Of a DNA stretch of 64,000 nt, positions 62,692-64,000 are shown in pieces. A program made the position numbers and the translations under genes. Source of the stretch: Mytilinidion resinicola (taxonomy: Eukaryota > Ascomycota > Dothideomycetes > Mytilinidiales > Mytilinidiaceae); the NCBI RefSeq assembly GCF_010093595.1, contig NW_022985474.1, positions 191,371-255,370 of the forward strand, in the 5' to 3' direction. Each line of letters opens with the position of its first letter. Positions within the stretch are counted from its first letter, which is position 1. Below the pieces are notes generated by a model that was not told the DNA's origin, did no database searches, and saw nothing but the letters and a program-made list of their open reading frames with translations.

Positions 62692-63538
62692 ACAAAGGGA
62701 CACGTTATAGTACGGATAGTTTTTGATTAGCAACTGCTTTTTGGATATACGTCACTACCTAAGTTATCAAGAGAGACTACCAACATCATCACTCCTTCCT
62801 CCGTCCAACTTCATTCAGACTCTTAATCGCCCAGATGAAAACCTCGTACTTCTAGTCCGGTCTGAGTTCTGCTGCAACTTGAGGGCTGTCCAAAAGCATC
62901 CTACTAATCATAGCCAACCAGCTGTATCGCCTGAAGCACCATCGTCAGGAAGCACTACGAATTGCTCCTCCGCTTTCACTTTCACTGCCTACATATCCAA
63001 ACTAATCACAATTTGACGGTTGGTCCTCTCCGTCATTCTCCTTCTTGTGCCCCCCGAGAACGCAGGCCGCTCCGACGAGCCTTCGACTTCGTTTTCTTTT
63101 CCGCAGTTACATGCATCGATTCCTTGCTGGCTGATGTCCTATTCGTATCAGCTTATGCCGACGCTGCTCCGATGGTCAGGTGACATTGGCACGTGATATC
63201 AGTAAAGATTGCGAGGTGTATTCATAACAGTTGCAGCTTACTTTAAGACGTTATTTATTCGGACCTAAAACGTAGAAGTAAGCTTTGGTAGGGTCATTCT
63301 TCGTAAAAGTCTATGTTGCGAATCATACACCGTTCTTGGGACGATCAAGTGACTGTTTAAGTAGGTCACGTTGCAATTTCCCGGAAAGGACTAGGATGCT
63401 AGCGACGTCACATCAACATTTCAGAGTCCAGGCAGACCATCTCGCAGGTTTCTTCCAACCTTTTTCTTTTCTCTAACTTCTTCTTTCTTTCCGAAGACAT
63501 TCTTGCCTCACAAAAGGCTAGTCCACATAAATAGAAAG
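62692..63538. other. Intergenic region
   Basis: About 850 bases between same-strand genes. No gene or repeat recognised. Confidence 0.5.
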
Positions 63539-64000
63539 ATGGCTCGAAATGACGATCCCGATGAGAATAGCCCCATGCTTGAGCGTGGAGAGCGTGACAT
63601 GAGGAAGTCTCTAGTAAGTATATAACATGTTCCAAGATACATCGAGAGGTTCTAATCAGTTATGGCTTTTTACAGCAAACTTCATCATCTCGTATTGCCT
63701 CTATCTTCCACTTCTTTTTGGGTGGCATCGTTTCCCCGGATGCGGTTGCGTATGAGCCAATCGAGATTCTCCTCAATACCGAAGATAAGACAGAGCGAGA
63801 TGAGTTAACGCGACAATGGCGAAATCATAAACTGGAAGAATTGAACTTTGTTGGTATTGTGGTCAGTTGATGTTGCACTAGTTGTCTAGTCTTTACAGTC
63901 TCAAACTTCCTGATGTGCACACCATTCCATTCCTTCATCGATAATCTTTTCTATCCAACCTCCTCGGCATTCCCATTTATTCAACTCTCTACGTCTATCT
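63539..64000 (+). CDS. Start of an unidentified gene, 3' truncated by window
   Basis: Exon 1 is 63539-63613 (MARNDDPDENSPMLERGERD, then MRKSL) with a GTAAGT donor. Exon 2 begins at 63676 after TTTTTACAG (QTSSSRIASIFHFFLGGIVS) and continues with IEILLNTEDKTERDELTRQW and LEELNFVGIV to about 63860, where a GTGGTC or GTCAGT donor is likely. A third exon may start at 63899 after CTTTACAG. An acidic start followed by a segment ending at a hydrophobic stretch suggests a membrane protein, but the window stops too early to assign a family. Confidence 0.55.

Overview
The window comes from the nuclear genome of a filamentous ascomycete. Genes carry short introns (about 45 to 205 bases) with GT...AG borders, and gene density is typical of fungi. 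A mannitol dehydrogenase close to the Cladosporium/Alternaria allergen type and several fungal F-box-like proteins point to Dothideomycetes; that placement is an inference from protein resemblance, not a database result. Exon coordinates below were worked out by hand from splice signals, reading phase and family resemblance.

Left part (1-33.4 kb) is mostly conserved housekeeping: the C-terminal end of a CDK-type kinase, HAT2 (histone chaperone of the Hat1 complex) divergent from XRN1 (cytoplasmic 5'-3' exonuclease), a mannitol dehydrogenase, an F-box-like protein, a DUF3405 membrane protein, SHP1/p47 (Cdc48 adaptor) divergent from MIM1 (mitochondrial outer membrane insertion), OXA1 (inner membrane insertase), a KDM5-type histone demethylase divergent from SLX1 (structure-specific nuclease), and CDC8 (thymidylate kinase) convergent with SLX1. 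This block is interrupted at 12.9-16 kb by an F-box-like gene with a reading-frame break and an AT-rich membrane-protein relic.

Middle part (33.4-46.6 kb) holds a long unrecognised gene with an N-terminal membrane anchor and Ser/Thr/Pro-rich body, a broken F-box-like gene, a hemerythrin-like relic with two adjacent stop codons, a peroxisomal ABCD-type transporter (PXA) and an AIM6-like protein.

Right part (46.6-60 kb) looks accessory: three tandem copies of an unnamed small protein (the third with a one-base frameshift), an assembly gap bounded by identical 41-base sequences, two MFS transporters, a small protein with a myristoylation-type N-terminus preceded by a 22-base tandem repeat, and a diverged tandem array with 162- and 108-base periods. 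Two further copies of the same repeat lie at 782-960, more than 50 kb away, and a possible single copy lies near 15.6 kb. The window closes with a conserved 805-residue protein and the start of an unidentified gene. I saw no CRISPR array, rRNA or convincing tRNA, and no biosynthetic cluster.
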